Of a stretch of DNA of 64,000 bases, positions 1-11,660 are shown piece after piece. The notes below the pieces were generated by a model. That model was not told the DNA's origin. It saw only the letters and a list, made by a program, of their open reading frames with translations, and did not search any database. This stretch comes from Voacanga thouarsii (Eukaryota > Streptophyta > Magnoliopsida > Gentianales > Apocynaceae). The translations under genes were made by a program, and so were the position numbers. Position 1 is the first letter of the stretch; each line of letters opens with the position of its first letter. The stretch is taken from NCBI GenBank assembly GCA_026120185.1, contig JANUWF010001110.1, positions 2,975,858-3,039,857 on the forward strand, written 5' to 3'.

Positions 1-430
1 GGCTTCCATTATGATCCTCATTAGAGATCGTGGGTCCCCTCACGTCACCCTGAGAGTGAACCCATATAGGATGGGGATACCACAAGGATCTAGAACTAAT
101 GGATAGATGTAATTAATAACCCAAGACACGTGCTATGATCGGCCAGCCCACGTTGGAGGTTATAGTGCGAAAAATGTCCATAGGAAATGAGAAGAAACGG
201 TCATCCCACGATGGAGTTATCTTCTAGATCATTACCTAAAAGGAACATTAATTTGTGGTAGTTAATATACTTAGCTTAGAAAACTGTTAATCTTCCCAAG
301 AAACTATGTCAGTTTTTCTAAGAGACAAATTAATCATATTAAAGATAATAGTGATAGGGTTAAGTATTATTAGATTTAATATCAGGATAAAGTCACAAAT
401 TATTTTGTTTTTCACCAACTGAATTTTCTT
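1..430 (+). other. Untranslated leader of copy A (partial)
   Basis: About 430 bases without coding potential, closely alignable to 41145-41550 of copy B, including a shared stretch around a 'cctcattagagatcgtgggt' word. It lies between PBS and gag in B, so it is the 3' half of A's leader. Confidence 0.75.
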
Positions 431-449
431 TTATTTTCGATATTTCAAA

Positions 450-1255
450 AATGATTGTGGAGGTTCTTTTAGTCCTTTGACTGTTATTCTCCGTGAGAAT
501 AAGCTAATGGGTCTAAATTTTGTAGACTGAAAAAGAAAGTTTGACATAATACTCACTATTGAGGAAATATAAGTATGTTCTCTTTGAAACCTTCCCTGTT
601 ATTGGGGAAGGTTCCACCATAAAGGAGCATGAGGCTGAAAAAGTATGGAAGAAGGCCAATGAAATAGCTCGATGCTATATGTTGGCCTCCATGTCTAATG
701 TGCTCCAGTCAAAACACGAGCACATGGCCACTACAAATGATATTAGCCAATCATTAGCCACAATGTTCGCCGATAAGAGTAGGCCCGCAAGGCAGGAAGC
801 TCTTAGGACGATCATAAATACTAAGATGGCTGAGGGAGTATCAGTCAGGGAGCATATGCTCAAAATGATTGCTACTTTCGAGGAAGTAGAAGTCTTAGGG
901 GCTATTATTGACCCCGAGAGCTAAGCGGACATGGTTCTCGAATTTCTGCCGGGCTCTTTTACTCAGTTGAAGTTGAACTACAACATGAACAAATTGAACA
1001 TGACTTTAATTGAGTTGATGAAAGAGCTCTAGGTAGCAGAGAAGATCATAAAGCTACAGTCTAAGGCTATGATTGCGAGGACTTTTTTTTCTAGAACTGG
1101 GCCCAAGCCCAAGAAGTTCAAGAAGGAGAAGGGAAACACACAGGCCCAGCCCAAGAACCAGCCTATCATGCCCAATGGCAAATGCTTCAATTGCGAGTAG
1201 AAGGGACACTGAAAAAAAAAAGTGTCCAAAACTTCAGGCCAAGAAAAACCCTCCA
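450..1255 (+). pseudogene. Copia gag of copy A (UBN2-type), broken
   Basis: Capsid/nucleocapsid polyprotein segment that would package element RNA. The best open part is 559-924, with the gag words ARCYMLASMSNVLQSKHE and SVREHMLKMI typical of plant copia UBN2 gag. Reading upstream in the same frame gives a GGSFSPL...ENKL start interrupted by TGA at about 528-530, and a TAA follows at about 570. TAA at 922-924 ends the open stretch. The zinc knuckle near 1185-1230 is CFNC-x4-H-x4-C-like but holds two stop codons. Copy B has the same TGA at the equivalent codon. Confidence 0.85.
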
Positions 1256-1285
1256 GGTATTGTTCTCTATCTAGAGTCTATTTCA

Positions 1286-1790
1286 ATGGTTGAATCAACT
1301 TCCACTTGGATTATTGATTCTGGTGCCACAGATCATATCTGTAACTCCTTGCAGGATTTTAGCAAGATTAGAAGACTTTAGAAGGGTGAGAATGGACTAC
1401 GAGTAGGAAATGGAGCACGAGTATGGGCTCTTGCAGTGGGAGAGTTGGATCTTATTTTTTATTGTAATAAAGTAGTTGTATTAAAGGATATTTTATATGT
1501 ACCCAGTTTTAGACAGAATTTGATTTCAGTTACAAAACTAATAAATTATGGATATTCTATTTCTTTCCATTCTTGTATTACTATCTGTAGAAATGGAGAA
1601 GTTTTATGTACATGGCACATGTATGGAAACTTATTCTTTTTAAATTCTACAAACAATCAAATAAATAACGCTCAATCTAAACCTTTAAGTAAGAAGAGAA
1701 AGACTAATGTTAATGACTCATATCTTTAGCCTTAAGGTTAGGCCATATTAACTCAATTAGGATTCAGAGGTTAATCCATGATGGGCCCTT
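1286..1790 (+). pseudogene. Copia protease and GAG-pre-integrase region of copy A
   Basis: Aspartic protease that would process the polyprotein. The active-site triad is visible in STWIIDSGATDHICNSL (about 1303-1353). Downstream, 1436-1729 reads LDLIFYCNKVVVLKDILYVP...QNLISVTKLI, the usual copia protease C-terminal part, then the LGHIN...RIQRL GAG-pre-integrase motif near 1735-1775. Interrupted by TAG at 1379-1381 and by stops around 1728-1735. Confidence 0.85.
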
Positions 1791-2600
1791 GTACTCATTA
1801 AGATTGGAAAGTTGGCCTCAGAGTGAATCCTGTCTTATTAGAAAAATGACCAAAATGTCGGTTACCCAAAAGGCTGATAGAATCAAAAAGATATTAGGCC
1901 TTATTCATACTGATAAGTATGGTCCTTTGTCTACTCAAGCAAGAGGGGGATTTAAGTGCTTCATCACTTTCACGGATGATTGTATAAGGTTTGGTTATGT
2001 CTACCTGATGAGGCACAAGTCTGACTCTTTCGACAAGTTCAAAGAGTTTAAGGTTGAAGTGGAACGTCGGACAGATAAACTGATCAAAACTTTACGATCG
2101 GATCGTGGTGGAGAATACTTACTCGGTGAATTTAAGGATTACATAGTACATCATAGAATAGTATCCCAACTATCTGCGCCAGGTACACCCCAGCAGAATG
2201 GAGTATCTAAGAGAAGGAACAGGACATTAATGAAAATGATCTGAAGTATGATGTCTCATGCTACTCTTCCGGTCTCTTGTTGGGGATATACCTTGGAAAC
2301 AACAGCATATATTCTGAACTTGGTTCCTTCCAAGTCAGTAACTAAGACACCCTATGAGATGTGGACTGGGTGTAAGCCAAGTCTAAATCATCTCAGGGTA
2401 TGGAACTATCCAGCTTATGTATTGATCAAGGGAGACAAGCTAGAATCAAGATCAGAATTATACTACTTTCTTAGGTATCTGAAAGGGACAAAAGAAGGTT
2501 ATTTTTATCATCCCGAGGAGTAGAAAGTACTAGTTAGTGCTAATTCTAGATACTTGGAGGATGATCAAAGTACTTTCACTAAAGGTTTAACAAGGTTAGA
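1789..2600 (+). pseudogene. Copia integrase of copy A, catalytic Glu replaced
   Basis: rve-type integrase core, which inserts the cDNA copy. The first Asp is in the HTDKYGPL motif (about 1906) and the second Asp is in RSDRGGEYL (about 2099). The third catalytic residue should be Glu in the NGV(S/A)ERRNRT motif, but here the codon is AAG, giving GVSKRRNRT; copy B keeps Glu. TGA at 2242-2244 (CGA in B) cuts the frame. The rest (2248-2523) holds the PSKSV..TPYEMWTG..PSLNHLR segment of the copia integrase C-terminus. Confidence 0.9.
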
Positions 2601-2645
2601 ACTCAAGGAAAAGTTATCTTTGGAATCAATTTCTTAGACCCGATT

Positions 2646-3760
2646 ATGGAACAAGAAGAAGCACAGCCTCAAGAACCTATACAAATGGAGCTTCGTCATG
2701 GTGAGAGGATATCTAGAGTTCTAGAAAGATGGACAGGAGAGGCTTTTGAGCTGGTCTCTGACCATCAGGAACAAGATCCCACTAGATACGATGAAGCTAT
2801 TGCTGATGCCGATGCAAATCTCTGGCATGAAGCAATGAAAGCCAAGATTAAATCTATGTACTTCAATAAGGTTTGGGATCTTGTAACTTCACCTGAATGG
2901 ATAAAACCTATTAGGTGTAAGTGGCTATTCAAGAGAAAAAGAGAAGTGGATAGGAAGGTGGAAACCTTCAAAGCTAGGCTTGTGGCGAAAGGGTATACTC
3001 AGAAAAAGGGAATCAATTATGATGAAACATTTTCTCCGGTAGCCATGCTTAAATCCATCTATATCCTCTTTGCCATTGCATGTCGTTACAACTATGAGAT
3101 ATGGCAAATGGATATCAAGACGGCATTTCTTAATGGCCATCTTAACGAAGACATCTATATATCCCAACCGGAAGGTTTTATTGCTAAAGGCCAGGAACAT
3201 ATGGTCTATAAGCTTAAGAAGTCCATTTATGGACTTAAGCAGGCATCTAGAGCATAGAACATTTGTTTTGATGAGACTGTAAAGTTTTACAGTTTCATTC
3301 AAAACGAGGATGAACCATGCGTGTATAAGAAGTTGGAAGGCATAAATGTGGTTTTTTTTTTTTATCCTATTTGTAGATGACATTCTACTTATTGAGAATA
3401 ATGTAGGAACATAGTCATCTACTAAGGTTTGGCTGTCTAGTCAATTTAGTATGAAGAACTTGAGAGAAGCCAGTTACATTCTCGGAATTAAGCTTCTTAG
3501 AAATAGGAAGCACAGAATGTTAGGATTATCCCAAGTGACATACATTAACAAGATGCTGGCTAAGTTTAGCGTGGACTCATGCAAGGGAGCTATTATCCCT
3601 TGCAGACATAGGTTATCTTTTTGTTCTACGGACTATCCTAAGTCTCAAGAGGAAAAAAACAGGATGAATAGGATTCACTACGTTTCGGCTGTGGGAAGTC
3701 CCATGTACACCATGCTGTGCTCTAGGCCAGATATCTGCTTTGCTGTAGGCTTAATTAGCT
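2646..3760 (+). pseudogene. Copia reverse transcriptase of copy A, broken
   Basis: RVT_2 family polymerase that would copy element RNA. The open part 2646-3257 includes KWLFKRKRE, ARLVAKGYTQKKGINYDETFSPVA, QMDIKTAFLNGHL and KSIYGLKQASRA. A TAG at 3255-3257 replaces the Trp codon seen in copy B (GCATAG versus GTATGG). The catalytic box is LFVDD at about 3368-3382, shifted out of frame by a run of T at 3352-3363. Downstream 3451-3762 continues with ASYILGIKLLRNR and GSPMYTMLCSRPDICFAVGLIS and ends in TGA. Confidence 0.92.
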
Positions 3761-3774
3761 GATATCAGTCAAAC

Positions 3775-4366
3775 CTTGGGGAGGTTCATTGGCAAGTTGC
3801 AAAAAATATTCTTAAGTACCTTAATGGTACAAGAGATTATATGCTGGTTTACAAGGCTGGCGACTTGGTTCTTACTGAATACACAGACTCAGATTTTCAG
3901 GCGGATAAGGATGAGAGAAAATCTACTAGTAAATATGTCTTCACCTTTTCTGGAGGAGCTGTTTCATGGAGAAGTATCAAGCAATCTTGTATTTTTGACT
4001 CAACCATAGAAGTTGAGTATGTGGCAATTTCAGAAGCATCCAACGAAGCAGTCTGGCTCCGAAAGTTCCTTTCAGAACTTGGAGTTGTGCCACACATGGA
4101 TAGATTGATTGTGGTGTATTGCGACAACTCTAGAGCAGTCTCCCAATTCAAAGAACTCAGGAACCACATGAAAGGAAAACACATCTAGAGGAAGTACCAC
4201 TTGATCCAAAATTTCATTCAAAGACGGGAAATCGTAGTAAATCAGATAGTCTCGAAGAACAACCTAGCAAATCCCTTCACTAAGCCTTTGGCTGAGAGAG
4301 TCTTTAAGAGACACTTAAATGCCATAGGAGTGGACACCTACGGACTTTCTTAGTCTTAGAGTACAA
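3775..4366 (+). pseudogene. Copia RNase H of copy A, broken
   Basis: RNase HI-type domain of the copia polyprotein, which removes the RNA strand of the hybrid. Motifs: TEYTDSDFQADKDERKSTSKYVF (from about 3877), SIKQSCIFDSTIEVEYVAISEASNEAVWLRKFL and IVVYCDNSRAVSQF. Catalytic acidic residues appear as D (YTDSD), E (EVEY) and D (YCDNS). A TAG at 4186-4188 truncates it. Readable homology resumes at 'NNLANPFTKPLAERVFKRHL' (about 4259-4318), the usual end of this polyprotein. Confidence 0.88.
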
Positions 4367-4375
4367 GTGGGAGAT
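4367..4375 (+). other. Polypurine tract of copy A
   Basis: GTGGGAGAT directly precedes the LTR start TGTTAGATTATATGCC. The same tract precedes the LTR of copy B (about 47247-47255). It primes plus-strand synthesis in LTR retrotransposons. Confidence 0.8.
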
Positions 4376-6240
4376 TGTTAGATTATATGCCCTCTAAACT
4401 AGTTTATCTGATGTAATTAATGAATTTATTAATAAAAGAATTTATTCTCAAAATTTATTTGTGAATTTACATTTTATTTATACATGATTTTCGTTTGGAA
4501 AGGAGCCATTGTGTTTAAGTAAGTGATCCATGTGAATGGTGGTCTTTCACAGTAAGGCATGGATCATGAGTTACTTACCACAAAAATGTTTGTTCTTAAC
4601 CGATTGATGAGAATGAGAATCTCATCATGTATAGGTTATTGTGTTATGAATTCCAAATGGGAAGTGGCTTACCTTTAACCAGCGAGTAGTCCACTCACTT
4701 CATAGCATAAGCGTATTTCAAATACGTAGAATAGGACCTGTAATAGTGGTTTTTAAAGTACTATTTAAAAGAAACCCAGACTATTATTGTTACAATGTGG
4801 ACTAATACTCTATTGCTTGAGTATAAGTTGGTGGTCTGACGAAGCTAGAAATATATACTTTGATATACTATAGTTGAGGTTCTTTCGTAGAACCAATATA
4901 CTTGTATGTTGGGTATATGTGACTAGTTAGTTAAGACAGACTTGTACAAGATAGCTTCTACGCTATATTACCCCTTGTGATGTTCAAATGATCTAATTAT
5001 CTAGGGCTCTAAGGAACATAACTTGGATATTTGCTTTAGGGTAACTCCCTTGAAAAATGGAAATATTCCAAGAGTCGTAAATCATTGGACTAGAGGTCTA
5101 AGGATAGTAGATGTTTATAAGAGAGGTGTTAGTACACTCTTCATCTCTAATTGCACGACGATGCGTAGAGGGGTATTTTAGTTATTACACCAGTAGGCCG
5201 AAGACTTTGCTAACGCAACATTGTCCTTGGAGTCAATATTTTCTTATGGTGATATTAAAATATATTTAAAATACAAAATATAGCTATTTATATAGTAGGG
5301 GTATTTTGATCAGTTTAGCAGCTAAGGCTATGTGTCTTTTAGTCCCCGGAATGACCCTTAAGTCATGAAAGATTTGGGTTAAGATATTAGTCTTGAGAAT
5401 TATGGATTTTTATATTTTTAGTCTAATTTATTATTAGACTAAAATAAAATAAAAGGTCCGAAAGAGAGTATTTATTTTATCTAGTTTAATTGATTAATTA
5501 ATTATTTAGGGCCCAATGCCTAGATTAAATAATTAGAAAATTAATTTGGATATAAATTAGATAAAAGATATAAAATTTTATATTGGTATATTTGGGCTTG
5601 TTATTATTTATTGGGCTGTTTAATGTATCTCAGAAAATAAATAATTGAGATTTATTATTTATGGGTGTTCAAGTCCAAGAATAAATAATTTTATGTGGCC
5701 CAATTAATAAGACCAAGTTAAAATAAAATTTATAAAAATTAAATTAAATTAAACTAATTATTAATTAATTAATTAATTAATTAATTAAAAGACAACACGA
5801 GATGGATCCCGCATCATTCTATGTAAAGGATAACAGAAAGTATGGGTGTTTTCTGTTTTCACGCAGATGGATGTACTCTCTCGGGGTGTAGAAATGAAAG
5901 ATGAAATGCAGCTATGATTGTTTAATGATTTCATTGGAGCAATTGGACTTCTGCATTCAATTTCAATTCATAGAGACAAACCCAAAACATCACAGAGAGA
6001 AAGCTTCATTGAAGCTTTCACGAAGGTTGATTAAACCCACTTTTTAAAGCCTTCACCGGCTGTGCCACAGGTACCATTTCGGAAGATCAAAAGTTTCGCG
6101 TAGATGAGATGCAGTAGACGTTTGCAAGAACATGAGCCACTTGCCTTAAATATCCTTATATAGACATCTACACCAGTGCAAAGAGGGCCATTTAATCACA
6201 GAGGTAAATTTTTCGTTTTCCGTTTTGATGATTTTTGCCA
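4376..6240 (+). repeat. 3' LTR of copia copy A
   Basis: Starts TGTTAGATTATATGCCCTC just after the polypurine tract. It aligns with LTRs B, C and D through landmark words such as 'acctgtaatagtggttttta', 'agttaagacagacttgtaca' and 'gctaacgcaacattgtcctt'. An ATTA-rich simple repeat lies at 5757-5788. The last roughly 450 bases (from about 5790) do not match the U5 of B or D, so either the family U5 differs or the end is foreign. The 3' boundary is an estimate. Confidence 0.8.
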
Positions 6241-6249
6241 TTTTAAACC

Positions 6250-6570
6250 TTCAAGGGCTTTTCTTGAAAGGGATGATAACTCTTAATTAAGTAAATATAG
6301 AATATTACTGTCTTTCCTTAGAACCTACTAAGCTTATTAAACATAACTTTGATGGCCTTGGGATTGTTTGATTTAATACATGAGTTTACAACGTTTTAAA
6401 ATGGTTGAATGAATGACAAGTTTATGTTTAAGGTTGGAAGAAGGTTATGTCTTCATTATGGATGGGTTTTCTAAGGAAAAATTTTCTAAATTATTTTATC
6501 TTGTTTTAAATGCTTAGTGTCTAGTTCTTGTTTGCTTGAGGACAAGCAAAAGTTCAAATGTGGGGGTATG
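6250..6570 (+). other. 3' untranslated internal end of a Ty3/gypsy element (K)
   Basis: Non-coding AT-rich stretch ending in 'cttgaggacaagcaaaagtt...gtgggggtatg', the spacer and polypurine tract found upstream of the 3' LTR in many plant Ty3/gypsy elements. No polyprotein remains. The left limit, where it meets LTR A, is not visible. Confidence 0.6.
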
Positions 6571-7923
6571 TGATAGGGGTTAAAATCATCATTATTGTTC
6601 TTGTTATTTGAGGTTGTTTTGAGATGCTTTTGTTGTAATAACTAGGCATATTCCTTCATATTTGACATTTTACATGTAAAAAGTATTTTTGATAAATTTG
6701 TGCATATTTGAGTTGATTTCGAGCAAAAATATGAAATTTCCAAAACAGACCTGGCGCCAAGGGACTAGGCACCAGGTCTATTCTGGTCAAATAGCAAAAA
6801 CAGAGAAGAATAGAGTAGACTCGACGCCAGGAGGGCCGACTGGACCCAACGCTAGGCCCACTCTGCATAGAGGCAGTTTGCGCGTATTAAGTATTTTTCA
6901 ATGGATTTTGGTATTTTCTGAATTCTACTCGGACTAGACTTCTCAAGTAATGATTTTTGGTATCAAGGGGGCTTATAAATACAAGAAAAACACAAGAGAA
7001 AGATGTAATTTTAAGGATCCAAGCTAGCTACTCAATTACCACTCAAAAGAGCATTGTTCAAAGGATATTTTCAAGAGAAGAAGAAGGGTTTGTCTATGAG
7101 TTTTATTTTTTATCCTTTACTTTTCTAGAACTATTATGCGCTTAATGTTTTGATTGTAATTGGATATTATTTTGGAGATTATAATTTTGAGTTAATTGGA
7201 ATTTTGAACAATTTATTGCTATCTTTGGTATTTAATTACTTGTTATCATTGGTTATTGATGCGAGTTCTTCTAATTAACTCGACAAAATGATGTTAAGAG
7301 TTTCATTGCATTTATTTTGTATTTGTTAAATCTTAATGGACTTAAATGACAAAGTTAAGATAATAGGACTAAAGTAATCAAAGATTAGTTGATTTCACCT
7401 CGACCAAATGGTTATTAGTTAATTTCATGCTTTTAAAAAATTGAGCTTAAATGCGTGTTTTGGTTATGGTAGCTTGATTAACAAATCTGTTTATATGAAT
7501 CAAAATATAGTGATTTCATGGATTGACAAATGAAGTGAAATTTATATAAATAGATTCATGACTTGGAAAACGATTGAATTTTACTTTATATTCCTTCATG
7601 ATGTCAAGACGACAATTGATTGTAATGAATGCTAAGTGATCCAATATAGTGTTTTCAAGATAATTATTTAGTTACATGAAATTGCATCCTTAAGTTATAT
7701 TTATTTTTTTCATTCTCTTCTTATTTTATTGGCTAAACAATAAAGATTTGAGTAAAGTAAGGTGGGAGCCTAAGTTCTTGTGGATTCAATACTTGCTATG
7801 CCCTATACTATACAATGGGTATACTTGTCCGTATGTGTGGTTTTAGTGGTTGGCATTTTAATTAAAACTTGATTGATTATGTAATTTATTGGTAAGATTT
7901 TTTCCACTAGAAAACACGCATCA
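6571..7923 (+). repeat. Ty3/gypsy LTR (K), 1353 bp
   Basis: Bounded by TGATAGGGGT at the left, after a purine-rich GTGGGGGTATG tract, and by CACGCATCA at the right, giving TGAT/ATCA inverted ends. It contains a TATA-like box (CTTATAAAT near 6972-6980), with 'aagggggc' before it, and GCGCCA-rich words at 6754-6775 and 6820-6856. Immediately to the right the sequence becomes SIRE LTR. No five-base target duplication could be established because the left partner flank is missing. Confidence 0.7.
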
Positions 7924-8034
7924 CCTTGGAAGAATTGAGGTCAAACATGTCCTATCACATGTAGATCACACAAGTTAATCCTCATCAATATTTGTCATAA
8001 GTCAAAACATAGGAGAATGCCCTTAGGGCTAACA
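7924..8034 (-). repeat. Truncated 3' LTR of the SIRE-type element (111 bp)
   Basis: Matches the first ~111 bases of the 5' LTR at 34113-34223 with scattered differences. The homology stops exactly where gypsy LTR K ends, so the remainder was lost or displaced by K. Confidence 0.85.
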
Positions 8035-8048
8035 ATCTCTCCATTTTT
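8035..8048 (-). other. Polypurine tract of the SIRE-type element
   Basis: Minus strand reads AAAAATGGAGAGAT directly before TGTTAGCCC, the layout typical of SIRE elements. Confidence 0.8.
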
Positions 8049-9347
8049 GAGTCATGACCAACTTAATGGGATTGTGACATGAAAAAAATTATATATACAG
8101 TACACACATGTTTAGACCGAGAGAAATAAGAAAGAATTTAAACTGAAATGCATTTTTTCATTATAGGACTCAAATAGTGCTTATGTGTTTAGGATAGAAA
8201 AAATTAAGCATATACTCACAAACATAGCTCAATGAGCCTATGACCCAACCAACCTCCTTATCCTTCTTCCTTCCATCAAATGGACTATTCCTCATGGAAA
8301 TAGCCCCCAAAAAAAAAAAAAAATGGTTACCAAAAAAATTGTATAGATATGTAATAAAAGAGTGTGGAAAATAAATCATAAGATGTAATTCTACCCCTAT
8401 GTATGTACATATATGAACAGAGGATGATGAGATGCTAGCTATGAAATACGTTTGAAAATAAGACTGGATTTCAAGGTTTTGGACTTCCAAAACATGTGTC
8501 TAAAATGAGGTAAAATGAGGCTGAAGCTAACCTTTTAAAAAGTCAATTTTGGATTGCTATTTTGGGTTGAAGAAATGTAGGTCCAAAACTCCCCTTGAGT
8601 ATGTGCGGAGTGAAAGAAATATTTCAAGAGTAGAGTTCAATGACTTTTCCTGGAATTGGTCAAACTTATTTTTCTCAAGGAAAATCAACGCAAGGATTTT
8701 ACTATACAACAAAAAAGAATCAACCCAGATTTCATAAAAGTCTACTCTGGTATCCTCAACATCCAAATATTTAACAAAGCACATATCACAACCATAGACA
8801 AAACAAATCATTCAGCCAATTCAAAATCAGTCAGAATGCACAGTGAACTCATGCCCACACTTCAAACTCCTTATTCCATAATAGCAATGATGTCTCAACA
8901 TAGTCTCCATTAAGTCACCCAATTCTTCATAGTCCACATTTTCAAACCATAAACAGTCATCTCATAAACAATCACAATCTGTAAATTCATTAGACAATAT
9001 ATTCTCAAATCACAATTTACAGTTCACCATTTATAGTTCACAATTCATTCATCATAGTTCACCATTCATATGCACTTTATTCTCCCACTTTGTCATCAAT
9101 CAAAATGCAAGAAAGATAGAATAAAAAGATAAAATAGAGATAGACTGTATATTGTCAAACCTCAATCAAGAGAGTAATGAAAAAGGAATAGCATGAGATT
9201 AGTGCAGAAAGAAAATTGTTCAAGCATAGGAAATCAGCAAGCAGCATGCATGATTAGCCGGTCAGGAAATATGGATGGTTGCAGACTTAGTCCCGACACC
9301 CTTTTTCGAATGTTGTCCAGTAATGCGGCTGAACTTTCTTTTTATTA
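8049..9347. other. Non-coding 3' part of the SIRE internal region
   Basis: No reading frame with recognisable motifs on either strand. AT-rich sequence with short repeated words around 'cacaattcattca/cagttcaccatt' at 8990-9075. It fills the gap between the envelope-like ORF and the PPT, which is normally long in SIRE elements. Confidence 0.5.
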
Positions 9348-10916
9348 CTATGTGCTTTTGGCATTTTCTAGATGAACTTCTAGGTATGGTTGGCTTGGGA
9401 ACTTGCGATGCAGTAGAGGCAGGGATATGGGAACTTCACTCTTTTTCTCCTTATCCTTCTTACCTTCTTTTACTTCCTCTACTTCTTTTTCTTGTTCCTG
9501 TTGCACTTCTGGCTTAGGCTGTTTGCCAACTGCTTCTTCAACTTGAGGAGAGGCAGTTTCTTTTCCAGTCATTTGTTCTTCAGAAGGAGCTTGTTCCTCA
9601 TAGACTTCCTCAGTGGTCTTTTCTTCCTTTTTTTCTTCCACATTTCTTAATCTGGCTCCTAAATTCTACAATTTAGTCGTGATTTCTACTCGAAATCCAT
9701 CAAGCTTCTCAATTAAGTTAATTATAGCATCCAAGATGCTTTGAGTCAGACTGCTTTCCTTAATCTTTTGATTGCCCTTGTTTGAGGATTCTTTTCCTAT
9801 TTCAGATTTCCGTTTCATCATCGTTTGGGCAGCAGGTGCAGTTCTTTTTCCTTCAACCTTAATTTTTAGCAGCTTTTCTCTTTCTTCATCCGACACATCT
9901 CTAAGTAAGACCCATTCCTTGTTCACTAGAACAAATCCTATTTTTTCAAAAGATTCTATGTTGTACATAGTAGTCTTAAGCTGACCAGAAGCATAAGTAT
10001 TTAAATTCACATTGAAATGCCTAAAGACTTTGGTCAATGATTGCCATATGGGAGTGCTTTGTGAGATATGTTTCTTGACTGCAGCATTAACTTAATTTCC
10101 AGAAAACCAAAACTAATTTGTCTGCCTTCAGACAAGGCCAACTCAGTATCATTTGCATGATACTTACAGATGTCTTGTGTTTAAAACTTAGAGCTACCAT
10201 AGTCGACACCATATGATGCAAAACCCTTCCACGACCATTCAACCATTTTGAATTTTTGTCACTTAAACTTTTAAAACTCTTCCCTCCAGTAAACCTTGCT
10301 TCAAACCTTCCAAAGTCAAATAGGTCAGATTCCTCAGGGAATTTGTTCATTTTGAAAAATTGAATCCCTCCATCTCTAACTCTAAAAATTTGATTTAACA
10401 GTCAATGGTCAGATTCTATATTTACTAATCCTACTCTAACGATATACCATTGCACCATAAAACTTCCCCTGATCACTTCAAACCTTCCCTTCTTCAGATT
10501 CACATAAAACTCCCAAACCAGAAGGGTGTAGAGTTTCTCATCAATTGATAACAAGGCCCCCTCCCCCCCCCCCAACCAAGATTTTCAAACATATTCAAGA
10601 TGTCAAAGAAGTTTATGTATGCCTCAGCATCAACCCGATATCCCGTGACCACAGTCCTATTTCAAGATAGCCAATTATTAAAATCATACTCACATTTTTT
10701 ATCAAGAAAACGCGATACCTGAGTTTCAGAGCTTTTTGGTGCAGTATGCTCTATTAATGAGTCGGATCGTGAAACTGCTTCAGCGGTTTTCTTTCCTTTC
10801 TGCTTGGTGGCCGGTTGTGTAGTAGCAATAGCTTTTGTTTTAGTCGCTACTTTGCTTTTCTTGCCCATCTTCGTCTTTTGTGTAGTTCGTTTGTCAAATT
10901 TTGACACTTTCGTCAT
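9348..10916 (-). pseudogene. Envelope-like / plant transposon-protein ORF downstream of pol (SIRE)
   Basis: About 500 codons of minus-strand sequence. It starts at ATG 10914-10916 with a Lys-rich N-terminus (TKVSKFDKRTTQKTKMGKK). It continues across a TGA at 10662-10664 into NRTVVTGYRVDAEAYINFFD and VWEFYVNLKKG..VIRG, resembling the 'putative plant transposon protein' domain found in the env-like ORFs of SIRE and Athila elements. The middle (10087-10350) is in another frame, with a G/C homopolymer at 10561-10574 nearby. The last part (10037-9348) is one frame broken only by a TAG at 9666-9668. It ends in an acidic/Lys-rich tail (EEKKEEKTTEE). No hydrophobic signal or transmembrane segment is obvious, so a true envelope role is not supported. 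Confidence 0.65.
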
Positions 10917-11415
10917 GACAGAAGCGAGATGAAGATAAAGGATTTTTTGATTTAGTTAGGGAAGATGAAGATACAATTATGAGAGAAGCAGAGAGAACAA
11001 TGACAGTTTCCGATTTCTATGAGAGAAAAAGAGATAGCCTTATTTGTGATTTCTAAGGTTCTAGATTAGATAAGTACAATCAAGTACTTTCCATCAGAGA
11101 CTTTTCATTAGAGATAGGGTCATTTTTTGAAAAAAGTAAGGATATTTGAAAATTTAAAATGTAATTTCTGGACTTATGTACTCTTTCTTCTGAACAACAA
11201 AAAGAATTGGGCTTTTCATGAATTTTGGGCTACTGCTATTTTGGATGTGGACTGAGTCCAAATTAGTTCATCCAAAAAAAGCAAAATGAAAGATGTTTTG
11301 TTGATGGACTTTGGATTCATGTTTCTCAAGTATTGCGTCCAAAATCTCTATTCGAAAGGTGTATCTTCAGTAGTTATACAAGAGTGAACAAACAAATCCT
11401 TGGCAAAATTATCAG

Positions 11416-11660
11416 TTACAAAATTCTAGTAATTCTCAAACCTCTTCTCAGATGATTAAATCGATCTTCGGGCAGAGGTTTTGTAAAGTTGTCAGCAAGC
11501 TGTTCATTAGTTAAAATATATTCAACACACACATCACCTTTAAGTACATGATCTCTAGTAAAATGATGCTTGATTTTAATATGCTTAGTTCTAGAATGAT
11601 GAATAGGATTTTTAGTTATATTAATAGCACTAGTATTATCACACAAAATAGCAACCAATT
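11416..11660 (-). pseudogene. SIRE-type RNase H, C-terminal part
   Basis: Reads ILCDNTSAINITKNPIHHSRTKHI, DHVLKGDVCVEYI and QLADNFTKPLPEDRFNHLR, the conserved C-terminal half of copia RNase H with its last catalytic Asp (CDNTS). It is in a different frame from the RT fragments. The upstream part (11660-12125) is recognisable but shifted and stop-ridden. Confidence 0.88.

Larger units (their letters stand above)
1..6240 (+). mobile_element. Ty1/copia retrotransposon copy A (5' end outside window)
   Basis: Autonomous-type copia element entered inside its untranslated leader. Base 1 onward matches the leader of copy B from about 41145. Order is gag, protease, integrase, reverse transcriptase, RNase H, then a polypurine tract (4367-4375) and the 3' LTR from 4376. 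This is the copia order, with integrase before RT. All domains are degenerate: stops near 501, 571, 922, 1198, 2242 and 3256 and frameshifts elsewhere. It is clearly the same family as copy B. The right limit is approximate because the LTR end is not marked by an obvious CA or target duplication. Confidence 0.9.

Noticed and set aside
6689..7145. ORFs inside gypsy LTR K
   Set aside because: They cross the putative TATA box and leader, have no motif, and GCGCCA-rich words account for them.
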